Source of the DNA: Akkermansia muciniphila | GTDB taxonomy: Bacteria > Verrucomicrobiota > Verrucomicrobiia > Verrucomicrobiales > Akkermansiaceae | NCBI RefSeq assembly: GCF_018709685.1 | Contig: NZ_JABDHQ010000021.1 | Span: forward strand, 1 to 41,303 | Length of the DNA: 41,303 nucleotides | Reading direction: 5' to 3' | Shown: positions 7,563 to 16,074 of the stretch, piece after piece | Layout: the number at the start of each line of letters is the position of its first letter | Position numbering within the stretch: the first letter of the stretch is position 1 | Notes under the pieces: model-generated | What the model saw: the letters and a program-made list of their open reading frames with translations, nothing else | What the model was told of the DNA's origin: nothing | The model's database searches: none | Position numbers and translations under genes: made by a program

Positions 7563-8129
7563 TTAGATGGTCATGATGTCCTTTTCCTTGGCGGCCACCA
7601 GCTCGTCAATCTCCTTGACGTATTTGTCCGTGAGCTTCTGGATTTGCGTTTCCAGGTCGCGCTGGCCGTCTTCCGTGACAAGGTTGTCTGCCTTGAGCTT
7701 TTTGGCGGAGTCAATGGCTGCCTTGCGGACGCCGCGGACGCGGACGCGGGCTTCTTCCGCCTGGGATTTTACCAGCTTCACCAGGTCCTTGCGGCGTTCT
7801 TCCGTGAGGGCGGGAATGGGCAGGCGGATGGAGCGGCCTTCCACAAGCGGGTTGAGGTTCAGCTTGCTTTCATTGATGGCGCGGCCGATGTCATGAACGG
7901 TGCTGGGGTCAAACGGCTGGATGAGGATCAGGCGCGGTTCAGGTGTGCTGATCACGGCCAGGCCCTTCAGTTTCATGACGGAGCCGTAGCTGGAGACGTG
8001 CACGTCCAGGTTTTCCACGAGGCCGGGGGAGGCTTTTCCCGTGCGTACGCCGGAGAATTCCTGTTTGGCGAAGTCCACGGCCTTGAGCATGGATTCCTCC
8101 GTTTCCAATAATAATGTTTCTGCGTCCAT
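7563..8129 (-). CDS. frr: Ribosome recycling factor
   Basis: 188 aa from the ATG at 8129 (MDAETLLLETEESM). RRF works with EF-G and IF-3 to split post-termination ribosomes. The family's three-helix bundle with a small beta domain is recognisable: the N-terminal segment with SGVRTGKASPGL (26-37), the VISTPEPR and IQPFDPSTVHDIGRAI segment, the conserved RLPIPALTEERRKDLVK region, and the basic RVRVRGVRKAA helix. A longer open frame upstream yields unrelated His/Arg-rich sequence and overlaps the intergenic region, so it was not used. It lies 53 bp downstream of pyrH on the same strand, the order typical of bacteria. Confidence 0.96.
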   Translation of the reverse strand: MDAETLLLETEESMLKAVDFAKQEFSGVRTGKASPGLVENLDVHVSSYGSVMKLKGLAVISTPEPRLILIQPFDPSTVHDIGRAINESKLNLNPLVEGRSIRLPIPALTEERRKDLVKLVKSQAEEARVRVRGVRKAAIDSAKKLKADNLVTEDGQRDLETQIQKLTDKYVKEIDELVAAKEKDIMTI

Positions 8130-8182
8130 GATGATGGTGGGTGCTAAGTGTTTTTGTAGGTTGGAAAAGGGTTTGCGGGCGT

Positions 8183-8908
8183 TCAGCTGATGGTGGTGCC
8201 GATGGGCTCCCCGAGCAGGGCGCGCGTGATGTTGCCCGGCTCGTGCATATCGAATACGATGATGGGCTTCTTGTTGTCCATGCACAGGGTGAATGCGGTG
8301 GAGTCCATCACCTTGAGCTGGCGTTCCAGGCATTCCTGGTAGGAGATGGTGTCAAAGCGCTTGGCGCCGGAAACTTTCTTGGGGTCCGCATCGTACACGC
8401 CGTCCACGGAGGTGGCCTTCATCACCACTTCCGCGTTGATCTCGCTGGCGCGCAGGGCCGCCGTGGTGTCCGTGGAAAAGAACGGATTGCCCGTGCCCGC
8501 GGCAAAGATGACGATTTTATTGTTGTCCAGGTAGGAACGGGCCGTCAGGCGGATGAAGGGTTCCGCTACGTTTTTCATTTCAATGGCGGACTGGACCACG
8601 CAGGGGGCTCCCGCGCGTTCCAGCGCGCTCTGGAGGGCCAGGGCGTTCATCACCGTGGCGAGCATGCCGACGTAATCCGCCGTGGCGCGGTCCATGCCGC
8701 GCACGCTGGCTTTCGCCCCGCGCCAGAAGTTGCCGCCGCCCACGACGAGGCCGAGCTGCACGCCTGCGCGGTGAGCCTGGGCGATTTCTTCAGCAATGCG
8801 GGCGACGATTTCCGGGGAAATATTGTCCATGCTGCCGGGGCTGCGCAGGGCTTCTCCGCTGAGTTTCAGGAGGATTCTTTGATAGGCGGGTGCGGATGTG
8901 TCAGACAT
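8183..8908 (-). CDS. pyrH: Uridylate kinase
   Basis: UMP kinase of the amino-acid-kinase family, making UDP for nucleotide and cell-wall precursor synthesis. 241 aa from the ATG at 8908 ([10 protein letters not shown]), normal for the hexameric bacterial enzyme. Motifs include LLKLSGEAL (13-21), [10 protein letters not shown] (55-64), the [15 protein letters not shown] loop and [11 protein letters not shown]. The start is supported by a promoter whose -10 ends 7 nt upstream; the 18 extra codons upstream of it have no family resemblance and would overlap that promoter. In many bacteria rpsB-tsf precede pyrH-frr; here the upstream neighbour is an mscS-type gene on the same strand. Confidence 0.96.
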   Translation of the reverse strand: MSDTSAPAYQRILLKLSGEALRSPGSMDNISPEIVARIAEEIAQAHRAGVQLGLVVGGGNFWRGAKASVRGMDRATADYVGMLATVMNALALQSALERAGAPCVVQSAIEMKNVAEPFIRLTARSYLDNNKIVIFAAGTGNPFFSTDTTAALRASEINAEVVMKATSVDGVYDADPKKVSGAKRFDTISYQECLERQLKVMDSTAFTLCMDNKKPIIVFDMHEPGNITRALLGEPIGTTIS

Positions 8909-8915
8909 AGTGCGG

Positions 8916-8944
8916 ATTTTACGCAGACAAGATTGAAATTTCAC
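8916..8944 (-). promoter_or_regulatory. Promoter of pyrH with start codon at the transcription start
   Basis: On the minus strand, a -35 GTGAAA (8939-8944, 4 of 6 consensus), a 17-nt spacer and a -10 TAAAAT (8916-8921). Seven nucleotides separate the -10 from the A of the pyrH ATG, predicting a leaderless mRNA. Confidence 0.5.
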
Positions 8945-8973
8945 GGGGCAAAAAGAAAGCAAAAAGAGAGCCC

Positions 8974-9906
8974 CTACTGATTTTTCTCCGGCGTACCGGA
9001 GATTTCCACCTTGATGGGGGTTCTGCTCTCCAGGCTGCGGGTGGGGAAGGGGAAAGAAATTCCCTCTGCCGCGAAGCGGTGCTTGATGTCATGGGCAAGC
9101 GTTTTCTGGCAGTCCAGGAAGTTGTCCTTCAGGCACCAGGCGCCTATCTTGAACCCCAGGGAGGAGTCCTGGAATCCCGTGAACATGATGACGGGCGCCG
9201 GATCGTCCAGGCAGAGCCTGTTTTGTTTGACCACTTCCCCAAGCACGGCCACCACGTGCTCAATATCGCAATTGTAGTCCACCCCCAGGTCCAGGTCACA
9301 GCGGCGCGTGGAGAAGCGGGTGATGTTGCTCACCGGGTTTTTAATGATCATTTCATTGGGGATGCGGACCATGGTGTTGTTCGCCAGCCGGAGCTGGACG
9401 GACATGAGGTTGATGGAGTCCACATTGCCGGTGATGCCCCCCACTTCAATCATGTCCCCCAGGTTGATCTGCTTTTCCCCTACCAGGAAGAGGCCGCTGA
9501 TGATGTTGGACAGGGAGGTCTGGGAGGCGAAGCCCACCGCCACGCCGATGATGCTGGCCGCGCCCAGCAGGGTAAGGATGTCAAAGCCCATCAGGGCGAA
9601 GGCTTCCACGCCGATGATGATGTACCCTGCGTTTTTAACGATTTTTACCGTCAGGCGGGATGCCTGCGGCGACATTTTCAGGCTGGTTATTTTCCGGAGC
9701 ACCTGGCAGAGGAGCTTCAGAAGAATCCAGCTTACTACCAGCCAGATGACCACGTGAAGGATTTTAGCGCCCACGGACTGCACCATTTCCAGCTTGAGCC
9801 AGTCCGGCATGTTCAGAAAATCCATGGTTCTTGTCCAGATATCTTCCCTGGATGCTGCGGCTGCCATGAAATCCATATTCATGCCAAGGATGTAGCAAAC
9901 ACCCAT
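8974..9906 (-). CDS. Small-conductance mechanosensitive channel (MscS family)
   Basis: 310-aa inner-membrane channel that opens on hypo-osmotic shock. Three membrane helices fit about 47-70, 92-112 and 120-148. The last is the pore helix with the Gly/Ala-rich text [23 protein letters not shown], followed by the MscS signature [21 protein letters not shown] and the beta domain ([21 protein letters not shown]). The C-terminal alpha/beta vestibule domain runs to about residue 295. Length is close to E. coli MscS (286). The start is uncertain: ATGs at 9906, 9882, 9876 and 9867 are in frame and no Shine-Dalgarno decides between them. It is upstream of pyrH on the same strand but pyrH has its own promoter. 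Confidence 0.93.
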   Translation of the reverse strand: MGVCYILGMNMDFMAAAASREDIWTRTMDFLNMPDWLKLEMVQSVGAKILHVVIWLVVSWILLKLLCQVLRKITSLKMSPQASRLTVKIVKNAGYIIIGVEAFALMGFDILTLLGAASIIGVAVGFASQTSLSNIISGLFLVGEKQINLGDMIEVGGITGNVDSINLMSVQLRLANNTMVRIPNEMIIKNPVSNITRFSTRRCDLDLGVDYNCDIEHVVAVLGEVVKQNRLCLDDPAPVIMFTGFQDSSLGFKIGAWCLKDNFLDCQKTLAHDIKHRFAAEGISFPFPTRSLESRTPIKVEISGTPEKNQ

Positions 9907-10087
9907 GTACGGCTCAAGGGGCGTGCGCGTATTCCTCCGGATTTATGACAGTTCCGGCCATTTGGCGGGGGGAGAAGCGCTTCCGTTTTCGCGTGATGCC
10001 GTGCAGCGTTTTTTACCGTCACATTGCCGTGAGAGACAAATGCCGCTGGTTAAAACGCTTCCAGAGAGAATAGATTGCTGAACAACC

Positions 10088-10660
10088 ATGAATAAAAATA
10101 ATGTTGTCCTGTGGTGTATGGGAATATCCTCCCTGGTTTTTCCGGCGGAAGCCGGAACTGGCCGCACGCTGGAAACCGGGCGTGCCGCCGGGTATTATAC
10201 CCATTCCGGGAAAGGGGAGAGAAGCGCCAAAGAACGCTTTGAACGTTTCAAGTCGCGCCGCGCCCCTGCCGTCGTCAGGGATACTGTTTCCGTGGTTGGA
10301 GAAGATGGAAAAAGCTATGAGGCGGAAGTAGAACTCGTAGATCCCGAGGCCAGGGCCAGGGCTGCGCGGGAAGCGTGGGAGAAGAGGCAGGGGGCCAAGG
10401 CCAGAACCTTTGTCAACCAGGCGGAGCAGGAGGCACGGTCCAAAATAGCTTCACGGGAGGAAGAGAAGAAAGCGCTGGCCTCTTCCATGCAGAGGCTGAG
10501 AGCTGCCGTGCAGGTTGGAACGGTGGACAAGCTTCTGGCGGAAAAATTGGTGGACGTGTTGTCCCGGCGGGTGCGGGAGGGGATGATGAACAGACTGGAG
10601 GCGGCGAAGGCGATTAATTATCTGATTGCCAATAACAAGGTGAATGTGGCAATGGATTAG
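10088..10660 (+). CDS. Exported coiled-coil protein of unknown function
   Basis: 190 aa. The N-terminus (MNKNNVVLWCMGISSLVFPAEAG) looks like a signal peptide cleaved near residue 22-23. The mature protein has a short basic region, a short beta-like segment (RDTVSVVGEDGKSYEAEVELVD) and then a highly charged helical part (about 85-165) rich in Ala, Arg, Glu and Lys that should form a coiled coil. It ends in a smaller helical segment (RLEAAKAINYLIANNK). I do not recognise a family. It is divergent from mscS and convergent with the next secreted protein. Confidence 0.75.
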   Translation: MNKNNVVLWCMGISSLVFPAEAGTGRTLETGRAAGYYTHSGKGERSAKERFERFKSRRAPAVVRDTVSVVGEDGKSYEAEVELVDPEARARAAREAWEKRQGAKARTFVNQAEQEARSKIASREEEKKALASSMQRLRAAVQVGTVDKLLAEKLVDVLSRRVREGMMNRLEAAKAINYLIANNKVNVAMD

Positions 10661-10680
10661 CAATTTCCGGGGATGAAGCA

Positions 10681-10707
10681 CCCTGCCGGCAGGGGAGAGC
10701 TTTTTCC
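10681..10707 (+). terminator. Weak terminator candidate after the coiled-coil protein gene
   Basis: A palindromic CCCTGCCGGCAGGG (10681-10694; 5-bp stem, 4-nt loop) is followed after a few bases by CTTTTTCC, 20 bp past the stop codon at 10660. Confidence 0.35.
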
Positions 10708-10776
10708 GCCGGGCATCGTGAATTGGCAGGCACGGAAGGATTTTTTAGTACCGGGAATGTGCGCCTTGAAGAGATG

Positions 10777-11820
10777 TCAGCTTCCGGATACGCGCGTTAA
10801 AACAGAGAAAAAGCGGGAGGGTCTGTTCGGAATGAGGTATACTTTTTCCCCGGCGGAAAAGAAAATGACTTCCATGCCCTTCTCGGTCCCCCGGTCTGCA
10901 CGCGCCATTTTCCATTCTCCTCCGGGGCTGGAGGACGTGTAGACCAAATAAAATTTCAGGGAGCCGTCCGGGTTTTTCTTGGCCGCTTTTGACTTGTTGG
11001 AGAAGTCATACAGCTCGCCGCCCTGGTTCTTCCAGATTCCTTTTAATACCTGGTCCACCGGGCTATCGTCAGAGCGAAAGGGCTTCATATAGTTGTGGAT
11101 GGCGATCGCCTCCTCCATGTTTCCCTGCTGGGCCAGCTGCTTCTGCCTTTTTTCCACAGCGGCCAGATATTTCTGGGTCAATGGCTGGCACGCTTTGGAA
11201 TATTCCGTCCGGAATTCCTGGTGCAGATTGTTCAAGTCCGGTTCCGGTGATTTGATGATGCCCTGCCTGCCGTCTTGGAGCGTGAGCCAGTCAATGCCGG
11301 AGTCCTTATGGATTTGAATGATGGTGGAGTCATCCTTTTTAACCCAGATGCGCAGGGGCTCCTCCCTGAAGACAACTATTTCCCGGGAGGATTTGCCGGG
11401 GTCTGCCCACTGGTTCTGGGGCTGGAATGCCGTTTGCTTCACGTCTTTTGAGAACCGCCTCAGGCTGGAATCCAGGAACTGCGTGAATTCACTGCTGTCC
11501 CCATTCTTTTTCCAGGCCTTTCCTATGAAAAACGGGTCAATGGTAGTTGCAGGAGGCGGAGAGAGGATATCTTTTTTGATGTTTTGAAGAACGGATTGAA
11601 TCAGCCTGGCTTTTTCAAAGTCGGATTGGTTGACTGCCTGCTGCTGAAGAGAGAGAAGTTTTTTTGAAAATGCCGGAAGAAGAGACTCTCCGCGCCGGAA
11701 ACAAAATTTTTGGTAGGCCGTTTCAAGGTCCCTGATGCTTTCTGGCGCCTGGGCGTTTGCGGCGCAGGCGGAACCTGCAAAGGCAGAAATTAATAGGAAA
11801 GCTGGAATGAAGTAGTTCAT
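10777..11820 (-). CDS. Secreted protein of unknown function with duplicated helical unit
   Basis: 347 aa with a signal peptide (MNYFIPAFLLISAFAGSACA, cleavage near residue 20). Two similar helical segments are visible: residues about 48-82 (LLPAFSKKLLSLQQQA, then DFEKARLIQSVLQNI) and about 214-248 (LTQKYLAAVEKRQKQLAQQ, then NMEEAIAIHNYMKP), each an amphipathic helix pair with a short acidic turn. The C-terminal part (from about 262) carries GIWKNQGGELYDFS and a terminal beta-rich stretch and may form a small beta domain. Proteins with such helix pairs are common in Verrucomicrobiota and Planctomycetota, but no function is known to me. It is monocistronic, convergent with the coiled-coil protein gene. 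Confidence 0.75.
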   Translation of the reverse strand: MNYFIPAFLLISAFAGSACAANAQAPESIRDLETAYQKFCFRRGESLLPAFSKKLLSLQQQAVNQSDFEKARLIQSVLQNIKKDILSPPPATTIDPFFIGKAWKKNGDSSEFTQFLDSSLRRFSKDVKQTAFQPQNQWADPGKSSREIVVFREEPLRIWVKKDDSTIIQIHKDSGIDWLTLQDGRQGIIKSPEPDLNNLHQEFRTEYSKACQPLTQKYLAAVEKRQKQLAQQGNMEEAIAIHNYMKPFRSDDSPVDQVLKGIWKNQGGELYDFSNKSKAAKKNPDGSLKFYLVYTSSSPGGEWKMARADRGTEKGMEVIFFSAGEKVYLIPNRPSRFFSVLTRVSGS

Positions 11821-11880
11821 TCATAGTAAAGTAAATCGGAAGGTTTCGCGGGTCAATATTTATATGTTAGAAAAAGCGAC

Positions 11881-11913
11881 AAAAAAGGCCGTTTCCCGGC
11901 GTGGGAAACGGCC
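11881..11913 (-). terminator. Intrinsic terminator of the peroxiredoxin gene
   Basis: A perfect 11-bp stem (GGCCGTTTCCC/GGGAAACGGCC, 11887-11913) with a 5-nt loop, followed on the minus strand by T6 (11881-11886). It lies 22 bp past the stop codon at 11936. The same stem recurs at 22791-22822. Confidence 0.88.
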
Positions 11914-11935
11914 ATGAAATGTTGCCGGGGGCAGC

Positions 11936-12559
11936 TTACTTGCTGAGGTAGGAGGCCACGCCTTCGTGGGACGGGGTCATGGCTGCGTCACCCTTGTGCC
12001 AGCCAAGGGGGCATACTTCTCCGTACAGTTCAAAGTGCTGGAGGGCGTCTACCACGCGGATGGCTTCATCAATGGAACGTCCCAGCGGGAAGTCGTTGAT
12101 GAGTTGGTGGCGGACGATGCCGTCCTTGTCAATCAGGAAGAGGCCGCGGTAGGCGATCAGTTCCCCGTTGACTTCCACGTTGCCGTCTTCATCAATTTCC
12201 TCGTCTCCGGCCAGCACGCCGTAGTCGGCGGAAATGGTCTTGTTGATGTCGGAAACGATGGGGTAGGTCACGCCCTGGATGCCGCCCTGGTCGCGGGGGG
12301 TGTTCACCCAGGCCCAGTGGGAGAATTCGCTGTCCGTGGAGCAGCCGATGACGGCTACGTCACGCTTGTCGAATTCGCCCAGGGCTTCCTGGAAGCCGAT
12401 CAGTTCCGTGGGGCATACGAACGTGAAGTCCTTCGGGTAGAAGAACAGGATTACGTACTTTTTGCCCTTGAACTGGTCAAGACTGAAATCCGGTACGATG
12501 GTACCGTTTACAACTGCGTTTGCACTAAAATGAGGTGCCGGTTTTCCAATGAGGAGCAT
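11936..12559 (-). CDS. Typical 2-Cys peroxiredoxin (AhpC/Prx1 type)
   Basis: Thiol peroxidase that reduces hydrogen peroxide, alkyl peroxides and peroxynitrite. At 207 aa it has Prx1-subfamily length. The peroxidatic Cys49 lies in DFTFVCPTE (44-52), the resolving Cys183 in GEVCPLGW, and the catalytic Thr and Arg neighbours are present (PTE; the later segment with DFPLGRS). A GGIQG segment occupies the position of the GGLG motif of robust or sensitive Prx enzymes, and the tail ends in SYLSK. It is more like the Prx1/tryparedoxin type than enterobacterial AhpC with AhpF; no ahpF is adjacent, so the electron donor is probably thioredoxin. Divergent from the SNF symporter; own terminator at 11881-11913. 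Confidence 0.94.
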   Translation of the reverse strand: MLLIGKPAPHFSANAVVNGTIVPDFSLDQFKGKKYVILFFYPKDFTFVCPTELIGFQEALGEFDKRDVAVIGCSTDSEFSHWAWVNTPRDQGGIQGVTYPIVSDINKTISADYGVLAGDEEIDEDGNVEVNGELIAYRGLFLIDKDGIVRHQLINDFPLGRSIDEAIRVVDALQHFELYGEVCPLGWHKGDAAMTPSHEGVASYLSK

Positions 12560-12641
12560 GGTCGGTTTTTTGGTTTAGTTCTAAAAGAATGATTCCAAAA
12601 AACAAGAGGAAGTCAAGAGGCAATGATGCCTTCTTCATGAG

Positions 12642-12679
12642 AAAGGAGCCTGTTTTCTCTTGAAAGGGAGGCTTTTTTT
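12642..12679 (+). terminator. Terminator-like hairpin in the leader of the SNF symporter gene
   Basis: A 10-bp stem with two G-U pairs (AAAGGAGCCT at 12642-12651 with AGGCTTTTTT at 12669-12678) encloses a smaller TTTC/GAAA stem and runs into T7 (12673-12679). It ends 6 nt before the symporter ATG at 12686. No plus-strand gene ends here, so it looks like a transcription attenuator rather than an ordinary terminator. Confidence 0.6.
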
Positions 12680-12685
12680 GTCAGT

Positions 12686-14404
12686 ATGGCCTGCATGTCA
12701 TCCCCAAAGCCTCAACAAGACGAGTGGTCCGGAAAAATCGGCGTGATTCTTGCTGTGGCCGGAAGCGCCGTGGGGCTGGGTAATTTTCTGCGCTTTCCGG
12801 GGCTGGCGGCCCAGTATGGCGGGGGAGCCTTCATGGTGGCATACGGCATCATGCTGGTGCTGGTGGGCCTGCCCGTGGCCTGGGCGGAATGGTCCATCGG
12901 GCGCCGCGGCGGCCAGTTGGGCGCCCACTGCGCCCCCGGCGTGTTCTGGTACCTGACCAAGGGGTCCAGGCTGTGGAAGTTCCTGGGAGTGCTGGCGGTT
13001 CTGGGGCCTTCCTCCGTGGCGTTTTACTACATGGTGGTGGAGGCGTGGTGCTGCGGCTATTTCTGGAAGATGCTGACCCAGCCGGAAGTGTTCTCCACGG
13101 CTGAGGGGACGGCGCATACCTTCTTCAGCTTCACGGGCATGTACGGAGACGGAAGCGCCCTCCTGTCTGACAACGGGCTGCTCTGGATCGTCATAGGGGT
13201 CATCCTGCTGAACCTGGGAATCATTTACCGGGGAATCAGCAAGGGAATTGAGATGTTTTCACGCTGGTTCATGCCGTTGCTTCTCCTGATTTCCCTGGTG
13301 CTGCTGGTGCGCATTTTATGCATTGGCACGCCGGACCCGTCCCAGCCGGACCGCAGCATTGAGCAGGGGCTGGGTTACATGTGGAATCCCAGCAAGGTAC
13401 TGGTGGAAGAGCAGGACCCGCACAGCGGAGAGTGGAAGACGGTCTCCATGGTATCCGCCTCCCATGAGGGGGCCATGGATGAAGCCGTGCGGCAGGTGGA
13501 AATGTCCGCAGGAGCCCGGAGGCTTACCAGGGTGACCTTGTGGGACGGGCTGAAAAACATTGAACTCTGGGTGGCCGCGGCCGGGCAGGTGTTCCTAAGT
13601 CTTTCCGTGGGAACGGGGCTGATTCTGACGTATGCCAGCTATGTCAGGAAGAAGGAGGACATTGCGCTGAGCGGCCTTTCCGCCGCCGCGTCCAATGAAG
13701 TGTGCGAGGTAGGCATTGCCGGCATGATGACGGTTCCCGCCGCCGTGGCGTTCCTGGGCGTGGCCGGAGCCGCCGGGCAGGGAACCTTTGCGCTGGGTTT
13801 CATGGTGCTTCCCCAGGCTTTTGCCAAGATGGGGTCCAGCGTGGTCTTCGGCAGCCTGTTTTTCCTGCTTCTGACCGTGGCGGCGGTGACCAGCTCCATC
13901 TCCATGATGCAGGTGGGCCTGTCCTTCATTGAGGAATTCATGGGGCTGAAACGCAAGATGGCCGTGGTGGTGCAGGGTTTTTTCACGGCCACGGGCACCC
14001 TGATTGTCGCCTGGTACAGCGGGAACCTGCTGGCGATGGATACGTATGACTTCTTTCTGGGCACCCTGTGCTTCTTTGTAAGCGCCATGGTCATGATGAT
14101 TCTGTTTTCCTGGAAGCTGGGGGTGGACAAGGGGCTGACGGACCTGGAGGACGGCTCCGTGATCCGGATTCCCAGGATTTACCGCTTTATCATGAAGTTT
14201 GTGACGCCCACGCTCCTGCTGGCCATTTTCCTGACCTGGCTGGCACAGAATATCTGGGTGAAGCAGGCCGCTCCCATCCAGGCGCTGGGGCGCGGAGAGC
14301 ATGGGGCCGTGATTCCGGTAGGCTTTCTGGCGGCATATACCCTGTTCCTGCTCTTCATCACCATGGCGTCCGGAAGGCACAAGGTGTACCACGGGCCGCG
14401 GTAG
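12686..14404 (+). CDS. Sodium-dependent SNF/NSS family transporter
   Basis: Sodium-coupled symporter of the neurotransmitter:sodium symporter family, inner membrane, likely importing an amino acid. 572 aa with about twelve membrane helices. TM1 carries the sodium-site and substrate motif AGSAVGLGNFLRFPGLAAQYGGGAF (about 25-49), and the mid-protein carries the family text AAAGQVFLSLSVGTG. Bacterial relatives are usually about 440-520 aa. Here some 45 extra polar residues (VEEQDPHSGEWKTV, then VRQVEMSAGARRLTR) sit between GLGYMWNPS and LWVAAAGQVF, near the extracellular side of TM6. Start alternatives are 12686 and 12695. Expression may be attenuated by the hairpin at 12642-12679. Substrate cannot be deduced. 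Confidence 0.92.
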   Translation: MACMSSPKPQQDEWSGKIGVILAVAGSAVGLGNFLRFPGLAAQYGGGAFMVAYGIMLVLVGLPVAWAEWSIGRRGGQLGAHCAPGVFWYLTKGSRLWKFLGVLAVLGPSSVAFYYMVVEAWCCGYFWKMLTQPEVFSTAEGTAHTFFSFTGMYGDGSALLSDNGLLWIVIGVILLNLGIIYRGISKGIEMFSRWFMPLLLLISLVLLVRILCIGTPDPSQPDRSIEQGLGYMWNPSKVLVEEQDPHSGEWKTVSMVSASHEGAMDEAVRQVEMSAGARRLTRVTLWDGLKNIELWVAAAGQVFLSLSVGTGLILTYASYVRKKEDIALSGLSAAASNEVCEVGIAGMMTVPAAVAFLGVAGAAGQGTFALGFMVLPQAFAKMGSSVVFGSLFFLLLTVAAVTSSISMMQVGLSFIEEFMGLKRKMAVVVQGFFTATGTLIVAWYSGNLLAMDTYDFFLGTLCFFVSAMVMMILFSWKLGVDKGLTDLEDGSVIRIPRIYRFIMKFVTPTLLLAIFLTWLAQNIWVKQAAPIQALGRGEHGAVIPVGFLAAYTLFLLFITMASGRHKVYHGPR

Positions 14405-14472
14405 GCAGGGGAAAACTGCGGGAATGCCCGTTTATCCGTGGCTTGCGGCAGTCGGGGGCCTCATCCGTAGGC

Positions 14473-14498
14473 TTGACCCCCGGCGGATTTGATATAGG
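14473..14498 (+). promoter_or_regulatory. Possible promoter of the AsmA-like gene
   Basis: An extended -10, TGATATAGG (TG at 14490-14491, hexamer 14493-14498), with a short-spaced -35 TTGACC (14473-14478, 14-nt spacer). The -10 ends 8 nt before the ATG at 14507. Confidence 0.35.
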
Positions 14499-14506
14499 CT
14501 GGTACC

Positions 14507-16060
14507 ATGTCCAGAATGAGGAGGATACGCCGCAAAAAGCCCCGCACCGGAGGCGTTTGGAAAAAGCTGCTGCTGTGGAGCGTCCTGGGGGCGCTTGTGC
14601 TGGCCGTGGCGGCTGTAACCGGCTCCTACCTGTATGTGCGGGCTTACTTGAAGAGCGATGATTTTTTAACCATGCTGGGTCAGTCCGCGGTGGACGACAT
14701 GAATGTGGATACCGCCAGAATAGCCCCCTTGGACTGGGACGGCTCCGGAATCCGGTGCGACAGCGTGACGATGGAGGGGCATGAATTCCTGACCTCCCTC
14801 CAGGCAAAATCCATTGAGACGGAATTCAACCGCTGGGATTTGCTGAAACGCGCCTTTGTCATCACCTCCGTGAACATTGCGGAAGTAAAGCTTCAACTGG
14901 CCCCGGTGCCCTTCCACTTTAAGGAAAGGGAGGAAGAGCCCAAGAGCTGGGTGGAAAAGAATATTCTGCCGGATACGTTCCGCCTGGAAAAGGGAAGCAT
15001 TGATTCCCTGTCCGTATCCTACGGGGTTCCCGGCAGGATGTATGCCCTGAACGGAGCCCGCATGGAAAGCACCCATGACGCCGGATCCAGCCAGTACAGG
15101 TTTGACATTCAGGGGGGCAGGCTGCTGATCCCCTTCAAGGGCTGTCCGGAATTTTCCCTGATGTCCGGCACGGCGCAGTTCAATCATTCCAGCAGGAGGG
15201 TGAACGTGCCCTCCTGCCGCCTGACGACGGATGCGGGAGGCTATCTGGACATCAAGGGGGACTGGGACGGCCTTTCCTCCTCCTGGACGGCGAATATGGT
15301 GGTCAACAGCATTCCCGCCGCCTCCATTCTGGAAAATGACTGGAAAAAGCATGTCCGGGGGAGCGTGAGCGGCGGGGTGGACCTGCGCGGAGGCCGGGAC
15401 GGACTGACCCATGTGGCGGGCCTGGTGAGGTTGCAGGACGGCATGCTGACCGGGCTTCCCGTTCTGGACAGGCTGGCCCTGTTCTGCGGTTCCCCCAGAT
15501 TCCGCCAGCTGCCCCTGCACAAGGCATCCGCCCAGTTCCGCTACAGCGGGAACGCCTGGCATATTTCCGACATTCTGGTGGAAAGTGAAAATCTGGTGAG
15601 GGTGGAAGGCTGGCTGGAGGTCGGCAAGGGGGGCGAACTGAACGGAAGGCTCCAGGTGGGGCTGCGGGCGGATGGCCTGTGGAGCGCGCTGCCGGGATTT
15701 TCCGACGTATTTTCCGCTTCCCGCCAGGGAGTGGGCGGCAATCTGGTGTGGGCTAATGTGAACATTGGCGGCACGCTGGACAATCCGTCGGAAGACTTGT
15801 CCGCCCGGCTCATCAAGGCGGCGGGAGACCGTTTGACGCAGATAGGAATGGGGAAGGTGGCGGAAGTGGCGGACGTAGCGTCCCGCCTGCTGAACAAAGG
15901 GGCTGGAGAGGGCAGGGATAAAGACGAGAAAGGTGATGGCGATTTCAAGATACCGGCCGCGGACAAGGTTCCCGTTCCCGTGATGCCCAATCTTCAGGAT
16001 GCCGCGGAAAAGGGGCTCAAGACCGGAAGTGACCTGATGAACGGGCTGATGAATTTGTAA
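14507..16060 (+). CDS. AsmA-like membrane-anchored periplasmic protein
   Basis: 517 aa. A strongly basic N-terminus (RMRRIRRKKPR) is followed by one membrane helix (about 20-46), so the bulk lies in the periplasm. The rest is a long series of beta strands with alternating hydrophobic residues, GxL/GxV turns and segments such as VRVEGWLEVGKGGELNGRLQVGL and VNIGGTLDNPSEDLSARLIKA. This is the pattern of AsmA/TamB-type proteins, which bridge inner and outer membrane and are linked to lipid transport. The family call is from pattern recognition, not from a defined motif. The C-terminus is a short helical, Lys/Asp-rich tail. It is 14 bp upstream of an IF-1-like gene and likely co-transcribed with it. 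Confidence 0.7.
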   Translation: MSRMRRIRRKKPRTGGVWKKLLLWSVLGALVLAVAAVTGSYLYVRAYLKSDDFLTMLGQSAVDDMNVDTARIAPLDWDGSGIRCDSVTMEGHEFLTSLQAKSIETEFNRWDLLKRAFVITSVNIAEVKLQLAPVPFHFKEREEEPKSWVEKNILPDTFRLEKGSIDSLSVSYGVPGRMYALNGARMESTHDAGSSQYRFDIQGGRLLIPFKGCPEFSLMSGTAQFNHSSRRVNVPSCRLTTDAGGYLDIKGDWDGLSSSWTANMVVNSIPAASILENDWKKHVRGSVSGGVDLRGGRDGLTHVAGLVRLQDGMLTGLPVLDRLALFCGSPRFRQLPLHKASAQFRYSGNAWHISDILVESENLVRVEGWLEVGKGGELNGRLQVGLRADGLWSALPGFSDVFSASRQGVGGNLVWANVNIGGTLDNPSEDLSARLIKAAGDRLTQIGMGKVAEVADVASRLLNKGAGEGRDKDEKGDGDFKIPAADKVPVPVMPNLQDAAEKGLKTGSDLMNGLMNL

Positions 16061-16074
16061 CCTGATTTTTCCAG

